This document shows positions 1 to 12,500 of a DNA stretch of 64,000 nt, one piece after another. Within the stretch, counting starts at the first letter, position 1; each line of letters starts with the position of its first letter. Position numbers and translations under genes: made by a program. The notes under the pieces are model-generated. The model ran no database searches and was not told the DNA's origin. It saw only the letters and a list, made by a program, of their open reading frames with translations. The stretch covers positions 29,218,667-29,282,666 of the forward strand of contig NW_022098021.1 of NCBI RefSeq assembly GCF_002288925.2. The letters are read 5' to 3'. The DNA comes from Delphinapterus leucas (Eukaryota > Chordata > Mammalia > Artiodactyla > Monodontidae).

Positions 1-762
1 AGCACTTTAAAATTATACTTAATGGAAAAATATTTTCTTTTTTATTACTAAAAAATATAATTAACTTTATTTTATTATTATCCAATAAGAATACAACCTT
101 TCCAGATAGCTTTTATAAAAAATATATATCTAAATTTACCTTTAGAAGTGTTGTTAAAAATTCTACAGCATTTACAAAATTATTAGAATTCATATATTAT
201 TTGTATGTTTTCTGTATATTTTAATACATAAAATTTAAATAAGTTTGTTATTGTTCTTGTACTTTCAGTAATCCATTGGATAAGAAAAACCTGATGATGC
301 AGCAAAGAACAGTTTCTAAAGATCCTGGGATCACTTCACTCACCTTGCATTTCTAAATTTGTATATCACGCATAGCTCATTATAATTCTTTTAAAGATCC
401 ACAATAAATCTTTGATTTTTCATTCGTTTACTTTGTAACACGTTCCTTAACATTCTCCAGATATCATGAGAGCAAGGTAAGCTTCACTAAGAAACGAAAC
501 TTTGCATTGAGTCAATTTAAAATAAATCTTCCGCTATATATTAATATTTTCCAGCATAAACAAGCTAATTGCATCAGTCTGAGATAGTAAAAGTTCCCAT
601 TGAAATGATGGATTAGGGGTTAATTAAGACATCTGTAATGGCTTCATCTTCACATATATCTTGTTAGCACATTGTTTTGCACACATCTTAACTGACAGCA
701 GTCAATTATCAAGTCAGCATGTATAATAACAGACTGCAGACTCACTCCTCTGAAGCAAGAAT
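1..762. other. AT-rich non-coding DNA, nothing recognised
   Basis: No coding potential, RNA gene or repeat family was recognised on either strand. The sequence is uniformly AT-rich. Confidence 0.5.
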
Positions 763-988
763 AAAGATACCCAGTCTCTTGGGCTTCCCTGGTGACGCAG
801 TTGTTGAGAGTCCACCTGCCGATGCGGGCGTGCCCCGGTCCGGGAAGATCCCACATGTCCATGGAGCGGCTGCGTCCGTGATCCATGTTCGCTGAGCCTG
901 CGCGTCCAGAGCCTGTTCTCCACAACGGGAGAGGCCACAACATTGAGAGTCCCATGTAACACGAAAAAGAAAAAAGATACCCAGTCTC
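763..988 (+). mobile_element. CHR-type SINE with perfect 16 bp target-site duplication
   Basis: The element runs 779-972. It starts with the gggcttccctggtg head, carries the tRNA-like box A region, and ends in an A-rich tail (gaaaaagaaaa). It is flanked by identical copies of aaagatacccagtctc at 763-778 and 973-988, which fixes both boundaries. Compared with the other copies in this window, about 12-15 bases are missing between gatgc and gtgccccgg. That removes most of the box B promoter (normally gggttcgtgcc), so the copy probably cannot be transcribed by RNA polymerase III. Short open frames on the minus strand here are shadows of the SINE. Confidence 0.95.
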
Positions 989-2106
989 AATTCTTTAAGA
1001 TACTATATGCTTAACACAAATAGGATCCACAATTGTAAAGTCATGGAAAACTCATTGATTCTGTCATGGATTCCAGATTGGGAATGGACAGAATTACGGT
1101 ATTCTTTTGACAATAGCCAAATATCAAACACTTATGTAAAACATCTTTTCTCCTACCTATAATTTAAAAAAAAAGAAATATTGATAAAGCAATTGAAGGT
1201 CAGTTAACAGAATTATTGAGGATGTAGACCTGTGTTAAACAGTGTAGAGACAAAAGACTTCTTTCAACAATTTTAAAATTTGAGTCTCTTGCAAGTGCTG
1301 CCAAACTTGTAGAAAATAAGAAATGCACTTGATTCTGTTGAAAGAGAATAAACTAGAGAAAGAAAAATAATAATAATATACATCTAGGAAGCCTGAATCT
1401 ATGGATTAATAAAACCTAACACTTTCTTAATAGTTTTACCAATATTATAACATTGTAAAAAATGAAATCATTAGCAACAAACCTATTAGAAATTATTGAA
1501 CTGTGATCGTATAATAGCCAAGTCTCAGTTCCAAAATTAATCAGATATTTCTTCCTGAGCCACATAAAATTTCTTGTTTTCCACCTATTTTCTTACTTTT
1601 TATGGTTCCTTAGGAGGTTGGTTCTTACCACAATTTTATAAAGTAAATTCTTACCCAACTGCAGGATGGCTCTTTTGACCAGTTAGATGAGAAATGTCAA
1701 CACAATTTGGGGAATAGTAACACAGAGAAAAATCAGAGTTGCCAATATAGAATAATATAATTAATGGACTTTTGTGACATTTCAGACAACATAGAGATCA
1801 CTCTAAAAATCATGAAAACAGAATCCTTTTATTGCATAGGTATAAACCTTCATTTATTATTTAATGTGCCCAATTAACAGCATTAGTTGAAAGTTATTTG
1901 TTGTGAAGTTTGTACCAGAACAAACTATTGGGGTAAAATATTTACAGTAATAATATGTAAAAGCAAATAAGAATCTGTAAAAGCATTGTGTATATTTTGT
2001 ATTAATGACCTTTATGATGGAGTTGCAAAGATAAAAGGACATTGCAAAGATTTATATATAGAATTATTCGGATAACAAACTGTCCATCACAACCAGGAGT
2101 GGAGAT
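989..2106. other. AT-rich non-coding DNA, nothing recognised
   Basis: No repeat family, gene or RNA was recognised. The short frames present are low-complexity. Confidence 0.45.
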
Positions 2107-4316
2107 GCTGGATCATGCTTCCCTCTAAAATCAGGAATAAGGAAAGGATTACCATTCTCACCACTTCAATTCAAAGTAGTATTGAAAGTCTTAGACACAG
2201 CAATCAGACAAGAAAATGAAATTAAAAGCATCCAGATTGGAAAGGAAGAAGTAAAACTGTCACTAACTGCAGATAAAATGGTACCATATATCAAAAATCC
2301 TCCAGTCTCCACAAAAAAAGAAAAAAAAAAACTATTAGAACTAATAAATGAATTCAGTAAAGTTGCAAGAAACAAGAATAACATATGGAAATCTGTTGCT
2401 TTTTTAAGTTTTTTTCTATAATAATGAAAGGGAAAATAATAATAGAGAGAGAAAGCAAAAAATAACTGGTTTAAAATCACATCATAAATAATAAAATACC
2501 TAGGAACCAAAGAGGTGAAAGACTTAAACTGTGAAAACTATAAAACATTGAAGAAGGAATTTGAAAATGATACAAAGAATGAAAAGATATTCCATGTTCT
2601 TGGACTGGAAGAATTAATATTGTTAAAATATACATAGTACCCAAAACAATCTACAGATTAATGCATCCCTATCAAAGCACCCATGACATTTTTCACAGAA
2701 ATAGTACAAATAATCCTAATATTTACATGGAACCACAAAAGACTCTGAATTACCAAAGCAATCTTGAGAAAAAAGAACGAAGCTAGAGTTATCATGCTTC
2801 CTGAATTCAGCCTATGCTACAAAGCTACAGTAATCAAAACAACATGATACTGGCACAAAAACAGATGCATAGATCAACGGAACAGAATAGAGAGTCCAGA
2901 AATAAACCCAAGTGCCTATGGTCAAATTAATCTATGACAAAGTAGGCATGAATATATGAAGGAGAAAAGACAGTCTCTTCAATAAGTGGTGCTGGGAAAA
3001 CTGGACAGCTACCTGTCAAAGAACAAGATTAGAACTTTTCATCACAGAGTACACAAAAATAAACTAAAAATGGATTAAAGACCTAAATTTAAGACCTGAA
3101 ACCATAAAACTCCTAGAAGAAAACATAGGCAGAACACTCTTTGACATAAATTGTAGCAATATTTTTTGGATCTACCTCCTGAGACAAAAGAAATAAAAGC
3201 AAAAATAAACAAACGGGACCTAATCAAACTTAAGTGCTTTTGCACAGCAAAGAAAAACATCCCCCAAATGATAAGACAACCTACTGAATGGGAGAAAATA
3301 TTTGCAAATGATATGACTGCTAAGGGATTAATATCCAAAATATAAAGACAGCTCATACAACTCAATATCAAAAAGCTCAGACAACTCAATTAAAAACTTG
3401 GCAGAAGACCTAAATAAACATCTTTACAAAGGAGACATACAGATGGCCAGTAGGCATATGAAAACATGCTCAATATTGCTAGTCATCAAAGAAATGCAAG
3501 TCAAAACTACAATGAAATATCACCTCACACCTGTCAGAATGGCTCTCATCAAAAAGAACAAAAATAACAAATGTTGACAAGGATATGGAAAAAGGGAACC
3601 TTCATACGCTGTTGGTGCGAATGTAAATTGGTGCAGGCACTATGAAAACAGTAAGGATGTTTCTCAAAAAATCTGAAAATAGAACTACCATAAGATCCAA
3701 CGATTCCACTCTTGGGTATATATCTGAAGAAAACAAAAACACTAACTCGAAAAGATACTATGCACTCTAGTGTTCACAGCAGCATTATTTACAATAGCCA
3801 AGATATAGAAGCAACTTATGTGTCCATCAGCAACAGATAAATGGATAAAGAAGACTTGTTATACAATGGAATATTATTCAGCCATAAAAAATACAATGCT
3901 GTCATTTGCAACTATGTGGATGGACCTAGAGAGTATTATACTTGGTGAAACAAGTCAGACAAAGACAAACACTATGTTATCACTTATATGTGGAATCTAA
4001 AATGTAAAACAAATGGATATGTATAACAAAACAGAAACAGACTCACAGATATGGAGAACAAACTAGTGTTTATCAATGGGGAAGGGAAGGGGGAAGGGCA
4101 AGATAGGGGTATGGAATTAAGAGATACAAACTACAATGTATAAAATAAATAAGCAACAAAGATATGTTGTGCAGCACAGGAAATATAGCCATTATTTTGT
4201 AATAACTTTAAACGATGTATAATCTATAAAAATATTGAATCACTCCGTTGTCCACCTGAAACTAATAAAATATTGTAAATGCACTATACTTCCATTAAAA
4301 AAATCAAATTAAAAAT
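2107..4316 (+). mobile_element. 5'-truncated L1: ORF2 RT to 3' UTR
   Basis: The sequence begins inside ORF2, at the conserved stretch before the reverse-transcriptase active site, and continues through the ORF2 C-terminus to an L1 3' UTR ending near 4316. An open piece at 2182-2421 covers the RT region. There the usual FADD active-site box reads as TADK, so both flanking positions and the second aspartate are lost. Later frames, such as 3818-4000 (MEYYSAIK motif), correspond to the ORF2 C-terminus. Multiple stops and frameshifts make it a dead copy. No convincing target-site duplication was found. Confidence 0.9.
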
Positions 4317-4609
4317 ATTCTGAGGTTTCTTTTAGTACTTTGCCAGCCACATGAGTTGGTCTATAAAGCAGCTTAAAACATGGTGTCTTGCTTCATCAGA
4401 GCAAGCAAGTAGCGAGAACCAGAGAAAGAGAACTAGCAGAACAGATGTAACAGTATTTTATAATCTAATCTCAGAAGTAATATTTTCAACATTTTTGCCA
4501 TATCATTTACTAGGGGCAATTCATTATCCTCAACACACTCTCAAGGGAAATAAATTTCAAAATGACATGAATACCAGAAGATGGGAATAAATATATACAC
4601 ACAAACAAG
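4317..4609. other. Unassigned non-coding DNA
   Basis: A 79-codon frame (4351-4590) lies here but resembles no family I know. It is probably chance. Confidence 0.35.
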
Positions 4610-4830
4610 GAGGAATAAGAAAACCTAAGACATTCATAAGAGAGAATAATGTTAAAAGATTTAAACTATCAGATATTGACTTATTATAAAATTCCAATAA
4701 CTAAAATTGTGGACTGGATCAAGGAATGGAAAATATCCCAATAAAACAGAATAGAGAGAAGACTATAAAGAATAACCCATGCATTAACCTTATTAATTAT
4801 ATACAGAAATTTCTTCTAAGAGGAAATTTT
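4610..4830 (+). mobile_element. Old L1 ORF2 fragment
   Basis: Degraded nucleotide similarity to the L1 ORF2 stretch after the RT domain (the region encoding the ITxxxFxxYYKA and WNRIESP-like motifs). It is much more decayed than the copy at 2107-4316 and in the same orientation. Confidence 0.5.
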
Positions 4831-7224
4831 ACTTTCTCTTGAAAATTTCATGATTGAGTTTCCTGTAAGAGTCTTCCTTTGGAGCCCTATTATGTCAAAG
4901 AAAACTATACCCTAGTTTTCCTGTGCCACTGTTTCATTTATTTTAATTTATTTAACAAGTACTTTAAAATTGCTGGTATTTTCTTAAGTGAAAAAAATGT
5001 TTCTTTAGATACAGCACAAAGTCATCCATGTTTTTATCCTGATTAGAATTTTAAATTTGCTACCATGTATAGGATATGAGGAAAGGTTTTTTTTACAGTA
5101 GTAAAAAATATGTAGAGTTGAATGAAGTAGGGAGATGGAATGAATACATACCAATGAACTCTTTTAATATTAGAAAATATCCATTTTAGAATTATTTGGT
5201 GAGATACTATTGATGTTACCGGAAAATACTTGGAATCTTGAAGGAAGGAGATTAGGTCAAATAAATGGACCACATTTAACTCTAACCAAAGTTTCTTGTC
5301 ATATGGTAAAATGACTGCCTGGAACCAATTTCAGGAAAGTTGGGTTATAGGAAGGACATTTTGTAGATTTCTGTCAGGCATCTCATCTTAACCTCAAACC
5401 AGAGGAAAATAATGCATTCTTGATATATGTAGTACAGGAGCCAGCCTAACAACTTGAAAAGCCTATCAAATAAATGATAATGAACTCTGCAGTCACATTT
5501 GCTCAATCGCCAGTACAATCCAGCAAACATGCAAGTGCAATTTACAATAACTGACCATGAATAGAGTGGCTTATACATTTGTGCTACAGTTTTTATGAGT
5601 GCATTTTCTTTTATGGGCAACTTCTATTTTGATAAAAATAGATCCATTTGATACTTTTTGAATTTCTATGAAGAAACTAAAGAAAATATAAATTGTTTTC
5701 TTGCTCTTTAACAAGATCAATGAAGAAAGTAATTTCCAATTAACACATTTACTCCTGAGTTTTTCTCCCAAAATAGGCATTCTTAGATGAATTAAACCTT
5801 CCTTAAATTAGATATTTCCAGCTAAGATTTTACCCTAACTAGTGATATATAAACTGTTGGAATTTTGTTTTGTTTTGCTTTATATATAAAATGTTTTAAG
5901 TTTCAGTATATTATTTCAGATAAGGTCATATATCAAAATACTCTCTTGTATTACCAAGCTTTCTTAAACTGTAACATAACAGCATATCCAGATATCAGTA
6001 TGTTTATGTCAGCATAGATAATAAGTCCAAGCTTCTCTTACTTCCTTTTCCCATCCCATGTCCATGTTAAATCTCTCCTTCCCACTTGCACTATACACTA
6101 GCACATCCATGTTTACTTATATTGACATTCTGTTTACTATCAACAAACTATCCAAGAATAAGATTAAAATATTCCATCTCTCTCTTACCTACAAACCTCA
6201 CAAAAGCTAAAAAGCAAAGAATTAAAAAAAATATTTTGAGTGTTGTTAAAAATACCGTTTAAAGAAATTGTGTAATTTAAGTGTGTATAGTTAGTAACTT
6301 ATAGTGCCTCTCTATTTACTCTTTGAAAAATGATTGCCATTTTATGTGATAGTACTTTTTATTCTTAAGGTTTAAGTCATTCTTAAATATTGATTACTTT
6401 TTATCACATCTCTAGGTTTCAATAACAGGTAATATCATTAAAGAATATTTTAACGAATTTAAAACAATTTTACATTTTCAGAATATATGAACTTCCATAA
6501 TATTTTGATCTTCAAAATTACCATTAAACAAAGAAAAAAATCAATCATCATATAGGTTGTGTTACATATAAGGAAATTGGCATACAGAAAAATAAATAAA
6601 TTGCTCAAAATTAATCTGGCTGCCTGCAACCCCTCTTTACTGATCTCCAACCAGCATTTATTTCACTAGACAATACTGGCTTCTCTGATGTTGCATAATT
6701 ATTTTAAATAAAGAAGTGGTTTTATTGCTGAAGGAAAAGGTGTTGAATGTGTTCAGAGGATTTTAACTCTTTCCTATACACCCAGCAAAGTACAAAGATT
6801 GTTAAATACTTTATTTTAATCTGAGAAATTACCTCATATATTATATTGTTTTACTCATTTTATACATTAGGAATGGATTCTTTACAAAATAATAATCCCA
6901 TGGTACACATAAAATTATCAATCTGCAATTTCAATCTAGAATAATCTAACCACAATGTAGTGCTATTTTCCATACTGCACTAATTGTAGATCAAAACTGA
7001 CTACATTTCATTGTAGAAGGATAAGGATAAAACTCTCAAAACTTTTGGGGGAAATCCAGCTAAAAGGACATGTACTGGATATTTAGGAGTACATTTTTTT
7101 TAATGTAATGCTATTATGTTTAGTAATTTTCACTGAGAACAGACTGCCCAGATCCAGTGTCAGCTTCCTCCTTCCCAAAACTGCTGTTCTGATCTGCTCT
7201 AGGTTTCCTTATAAATAAAAAGGA
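4831..7224. other. AT-rich non-coding DNA, nothing recognised
   Basis: About 2.4 kb with no gene, RNA or recognisable interspersed repeat. Open frames of 60-90 codons occur on both strands without family similarity and are expected by chance. Confidence 0.45.
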
Positions 7225-7600
7225 CATTTTTCTATTTTATTGAGATACAATAGGCATATAACATTGTGTACATTTAAGGTATACAATGTGATAATTTGAT
7301 ATACATATATTGTGAGAAGTTTACCATAATAAGGCTAGTTAATGCATTTTTTCACCTCACATAATTACCATTTTGTTGTTGTTGTTATTATAGTAAGAAC
7401 ATTTAAGATCTATTTTCATAGCAACTTTCAAGTGTACATTACAGTACTGTTAACTATAGTCACCATGCTGTACATTAGACATCTAGAACTTACTCATCTT
7501 ATAAGTGAAAATTTGTGCTCTTTGACCAACATCTCCCCATTTTCCCCACTCCTTGCTCTGGTAACCATCAATCTGTCTCTGAGTTCAGTGTTCATAAAAG
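7225..7600 (-). mobile_element. L1 3' UTR fragment (L1M-like)
   Basis: Read on the plus strand it opens with ttctattttattgagataca and continues with the phrases typical of an inverted mammalian L1 3' end: gtacaatgtgata, actatagtcaccatgctgta and tggtaaccat. It is an old copy without an intact tail. The 88-codon frame over it is not a gene. Confidence 0.75.
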
Positions 7601-8559
7601 GTACTTGAGATATGTTACCAAAAATTGGGCTCAGGGAACAGTGACAAAACCCTTACATTGAAAACCTCATTCAATACAAACCTAATTATGAATGGGGAAA
7701 TGCAAGTTCTCATTTTCTATTTTAAAATGTATTTAGTACATAATTTCTACTAGATGGAAATTGAGTGTGCCATGTGCCTTGTTATTCTTTAATAGCTTTA
7801 CACATCAGAATTCTTTATAAAAGTACTCTTAAAGAGAACTATCCAATACACTTTGCTGTGAATTCAATCTGTGGCAGTCAATTTTCTTTAACCTTTGCAA
7901 TGTAAACAGACTTTGATCATGCGGTGGCAGAAGGAAAATGTGTTTTAGTATCAGCTTGTTAGTGGCAATTCAGCCATATGTTACTGCATATATGGTATGC
8001 AGTAAAATCATATGAAACACCATGCAGATGTTATATTAGATAAGTTGCAGTCACTGTTTAATTTACCATTCATTAACTTTCTTCTGTTGATTGATTTCCA
8101 AACATTCATCTCTACAAACAATACTGTAATAACCAATACCATATGCATTTCATTGTGCACATGTGCAATAGTTTCTCTAATTAACATACCTAAAGGAAGT
8201 ATCACTGTATAATAATATACATCTGTATATAGAATTGTATTTTTTATAAATTTCTAGATAGTTGAACTAACATCATACAAGGGAAAGTGGCATATATCAG
8301 ATCTGAAGCAATGAAGTCCAGTCAATTTTTCCTGAGGTGCTTCTCATGATTTTAAGGAGCACAGTGTTTGTCATTTTTCCTCTTCATTACCTATTGCCCA
8401 TTTACAGTTGACATTGACAGAATCTCCTTCATTGCTGTTTACAGTTCAGTGATAGATATTAGCTGTCAGTCACATAAGAAAGTTTAGCTTGATCATCAGT
8501 CTTCAGAATCACACAGATATGGAAATGATAGGACAGGTCAATAAATAAATGGTGCCATA
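7601..8559. other. AT-rich non-coding DNA, nothing recognised
   Basis: Nothing recognised on either strand. Overlapping 65-66 codon frames at 8008-8212 are on opposite strands and look like chance. Confidence 0.45.
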
Positions 8560-9020
8560 TAACAAATGACAATACAGGACTTTGGCTTTATTATTTGTAA
8601 AATTATTGGATTATCAAAATACTGTGTTATATTAAATATGGCCACAAAATCTTTGGTACTACTTCCATTAAGAAATAAAGGCAGTTTCCCCATCCTCTCA
8701 ACTGATGTTGCAACATGAGGCTTCTGAGAATTATTCTCAGGAGACCTTGAAGTTTCTGCTCTCACATTCTTGAAACCGGAGACCCTCAAGCTATGTAGAA
8801 GACTGGGATGTAAGACCATATGGAGAGAAGCCCAGTCATCCCACCAAATAGAGCCATCCCAACTCAGCCATTAGATAACCTTAGGTGCATGAGTAAGCTC
8901 AGGTAAGACCAGCAAAAGAATCATTCAGACAACCCACAGAATCAGAAGAAATAATGAATCATTGTTGCAAGTCCCTAAATTTTGGAGTAGTTTTCTACAT
9001 AGCCATAGATAACTAAAATT
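8560..9020 (+). mobile_element. MaLR-like LTR (MLT1-type)
   Basis: The 3' half carries the MaLR signature: the aagtccctaaattttgg stretch and the end block catagccatagataactaa. The middle, with gccacaaaatctttggtact followed by a variant of steady-state MLT1 body, also fits. The 5' boundary is uncertain. The family is known to be non-autonomous and ancient in mammals. Confidence 0.65.
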
Positions 9021-9317
9021 CTTCCTCTTGGCTTTATAAAAATCAAAAACAGTGTTTACCTGGTAAATTCCCTACATGTATGTCCAGTCTCTTCACTAAA
9101 AAAATAACTCCAATTCTGGGTTTATTTTCCTGCAACACATTGCCCTCTTCCCATGATTACTGACCAATTTTCAAATAATTTTATTACTTCTATTAATAGT
9201 AAGCATTAATTCCATTTCTATAGGAATAATATTTATGAATAACAGTAAGTTCATTCACTTTACCTTTGAAACTATAAATTATAGATCTTTTTTTATTTTG
9301 AAAAAACTCACTAATCC
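9021..9317. other. Unassigned AT-rich DNA
   Basis: Nothing recognised. Confidence 0.4.
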
Positions 9318-9325
9318 ATATTGCT

Positions 9326-9366
<41 letters not shown>

Positions 9367-9594
9367 TTATTTATTTATTTTCGGTATGTGGGCCCCTCAC
9401 TGTTGTGGCCTCTCCCATTGCAGAGCAACAGGCTCCGGACGCGCAGGCCCAGCGGCCATGGCCCACGGGCCCAGCCACTCCGTGGCATGCGGGACCCTCC
9501 CCGACCGGGGCACGAACCCGCGTCCCCCGCATCGGCAGGCAGACTCCCAACCACTGCGCCACCAGGGAAGCCCCTATATTGCTTACATATATAT
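9318..9594 (-). mobile_element. CHR-type SINE with 19 bp target-site duplication and AT-repeat tail
   Basis: The element spans 9337-9575 on the minus strand, with the SINE body from about 9382 and its head at 9575. The flanks atattgcttacatatatat at 9318-9336 and 9576-9594 are identical. Between the left duplication and the body lies an (AT)n run joined to an ATTT repeat (about 9361-9380), so the tail has become a simple repeat instead of poly(A). Box B is present. Frames on both strands here are SINE shadows. Confidence 0.93.
9329..9380. repeat. (AT)n-(ATTT)n microsatellite at SINE tail
   Basis: An uninterrupted AT dinucleotide run of about 32 bases passes into about five ATTT units, ending at the SINE body. 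Confidence 0.95.
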
Positions 9595-12500
9595 TTAGAT
9601 TAAATCATTCAAATATGTACTTACACTGGTTTTTAATCAGAATTTAGTTCAATTCTGGAACAATTAAGGCACATGCAGATAACACACTGAAACATTGTTG
9701 TCAACACACACAACCCTAGCCTTTGTCCTGCCGAACTGAGATATGATTCACCTTTTGAGATGCTTTTCTAACAGACATCAAAATCTCAATGGACAACTAC
9801 GTATTTAAGTCCCTTTGATGTAGCCACTCTGTTAAACTTGGTGTATTGAGCAATTGGCATCTGCAGAAGCTGACATTTAATGACACTGCAATATGCATAA
9901 GTGAGCAAGGCCCTCCTGGGTTGATGATAACAGAAGTTCCATTTGTGGCTTAGTTTTGGAAATCAAAATTACAAAGTAATTATAACCCAACTTAGGCATT
10001 TTCACATTGTCTCTTCAGACCAGATCGCAGTCTATTCAAGAGGCACTATGTCAAAGATCTATCACTTCTATGCTAATGAAATAGGAAGAATGTTCCTTTT
10101 ATTAATCCAATGAGTAAAGATCCAATGTGCCCTGGGAAATTATTTGATTTTTAAAAGTTTCTTGTTTTTGTCATTTATCCTAGTGGTTTAAAATCTTGCA
10201 GCAGTGGAATAGCTCTATGATTTAAAACAAGACCAATCCTCATCTGGGATTCTCGGGCTCAGCAAAAGTCCTGATTTAGCACAGTTATTTGAAGCTATGG
10301 GATTAAAAATGTCATCATCTAAGCCTGTCATTGGCCACTGTTTATCTGAGATCTCAGAAACTGGAGTGGATTATGATTAAACAATTATTATAATAACAGC
10401 TGTTGAATTACTTTTTCCCATTTAATAGAGAAATAAACTAAGATTTAAATACCTTATCCAATGTTACATTGCGAAAAAAGGAAGAATTGTAAAATTTATC
10501 GCAAATCCACTCTAAAACTATTCTTTTTCCCACTATAGTTTGATAATTTTTGACCAAACTTCCTTCAAGTCTGACATATTTATCTGAGCTATTTTTGAGG
10601 AAAATATATTGTAATTATATTTGTGAATCAAATATCCTATAAATGCATATCTATGGGCATTCTTAAATTAGCCCTGAAATACTGGGAAATTTAAATCTTA
10701 AAAATTTTTAAATGATCTATTTTCTCATACATATGCCCCATACACAAAGATACTGTATGTGAGATGTTACTTCAATATCCCATACAAATGCATTTTGAAT
10801 TTAGAGATTTGTGACAAATTTTTATTATGTACATTTAGTTAATAGCTGCACAAAGCAAATCACTCTGGCAGACAGAACCCTGGGGCAAGGGAAGTGCAAA
10901 AGATTTTCCTTACTTGTAAACCTCCCTCATAGTCCCTAGAGAAGACAGGAAAATAGAACTTGGCATTTCAAGTACTTATAATTCCTTGAATCAAAGTAGA
11001 TACATAATTTTTATTATAATTCAATGTTCATGGGCCCTTAATAAAACACGTAATTGTGAGTTTATTTTAAATTAGACGTGAAGTTTACAAACGAGTGAAA
11101 AGAGGTTTAACATTTAATAACTTCAAAAGTATTTTATGTAAAACTTGCAAATTATTTGTTTCAAAATACATCACTCATTCTGGTAATAATTCGGTTGCAT
11201 AAAGAAGACTGAAGTGCAAGTTTCTTTGCTAAATTCCACATCCTATGTGGGGAACTATTTGCAAAGAACATCATGTTACCCCAAAATAAAAAGACATTTA
11301 AAGTTACTGCATAAATATTAGGTACAAATTTTAAGTATATTTTGTTACTCAGTGTAGGATTTAATTTAATGACCCTGACCCTGACATTTAATACAGAAGA
11401 GACTATTGCATGTTTTTCATGGAGCAAATCTGAATCACTTTTTCAGATATCTTTTTAACAAATATATGTAAACGGGGTGAGTTAATTGCATTTATAGTTC
11501 AAAAAATTTTCATGGAAGGAAATTAATTTTTGGAAGACTTTCTTCTACAGACAGTCCAATCTAATCACCTTACAGGATTACCTCCTCAATTCCTTGACCA
11601 GAATGGGAAGAGTGTTTGCGCCTAGAGGTGGCATCTCAGGATCCTTACTAAGGGTTTATGCCCTCATTCCCTCTGAAGATCCAAATGTCATTCCCAGCAT
11701 TAGAAGGACATTTAAATAATTCACTCTTTCCTGTTTTTCTGACCCAAAGTGCACTAAGTGCACACTAATAGTGGAGCTGCAGCTTAGTCCCAAACAGGAT
11801 TTTTTCCTATCCATGCTTTAGTCCATGACCTGGTCCCCTGCCTAGTATTCCATTCACTCTTGGACTATGCCTTGGCTTGGTTTGCCTATTTTTGACCAGG
11901 AATTGGAGTTCTATCCTTGGACCACAGTCTCATAGAATTGTTTAGCAAATTGTTGGATATTCTTAAACCCAATCACTAAAACTATTCTGTTCATTATTTT
12001 CTTGTCCTATGTTTATCTACTACACTCTGATAACTTCTGTAAATATAGATTTGTCACAATTAGTTGTAATTAATCACCTTAAACTTTCATAAACTGTTTA
12101 TCTTGTTTACTACCCAGTACTCTCATATATTTTACATACATATATGTGATAGTACATATATCATGTTATTTATACACACATATATGCCTATTACAATATA
12201 TATTTAATGCACATTTACAGTACATACACTTATAGCAATAACTAATAATAATTGAATAGCTATTTTTACTATGTCATGCAATCTCCCAAGCAATTTTCAT
12301 ATGTTGATTCATAATGCAAGTATTTTACACATTTTACATATGAAGAAACAAAAGCACAAAACACATGGCATTTAAATCACCTTCTTAATTTCATTCAGCT
12401 AGTAAATGACAGAATAGTTTCCAACCCACACAAACTGCACAGGAAATATTGTATTATAAACACATATGTTGTAAGAAAAATTCAGAATCCTTAAACCCAT

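Noticed and set aside
779..972. tRNA gene in the SINE heads
   Set aside because: Only degenerate tRNA-like promoter boxes are present. No cloverleaf with anticodon arm could be supported at any copy.
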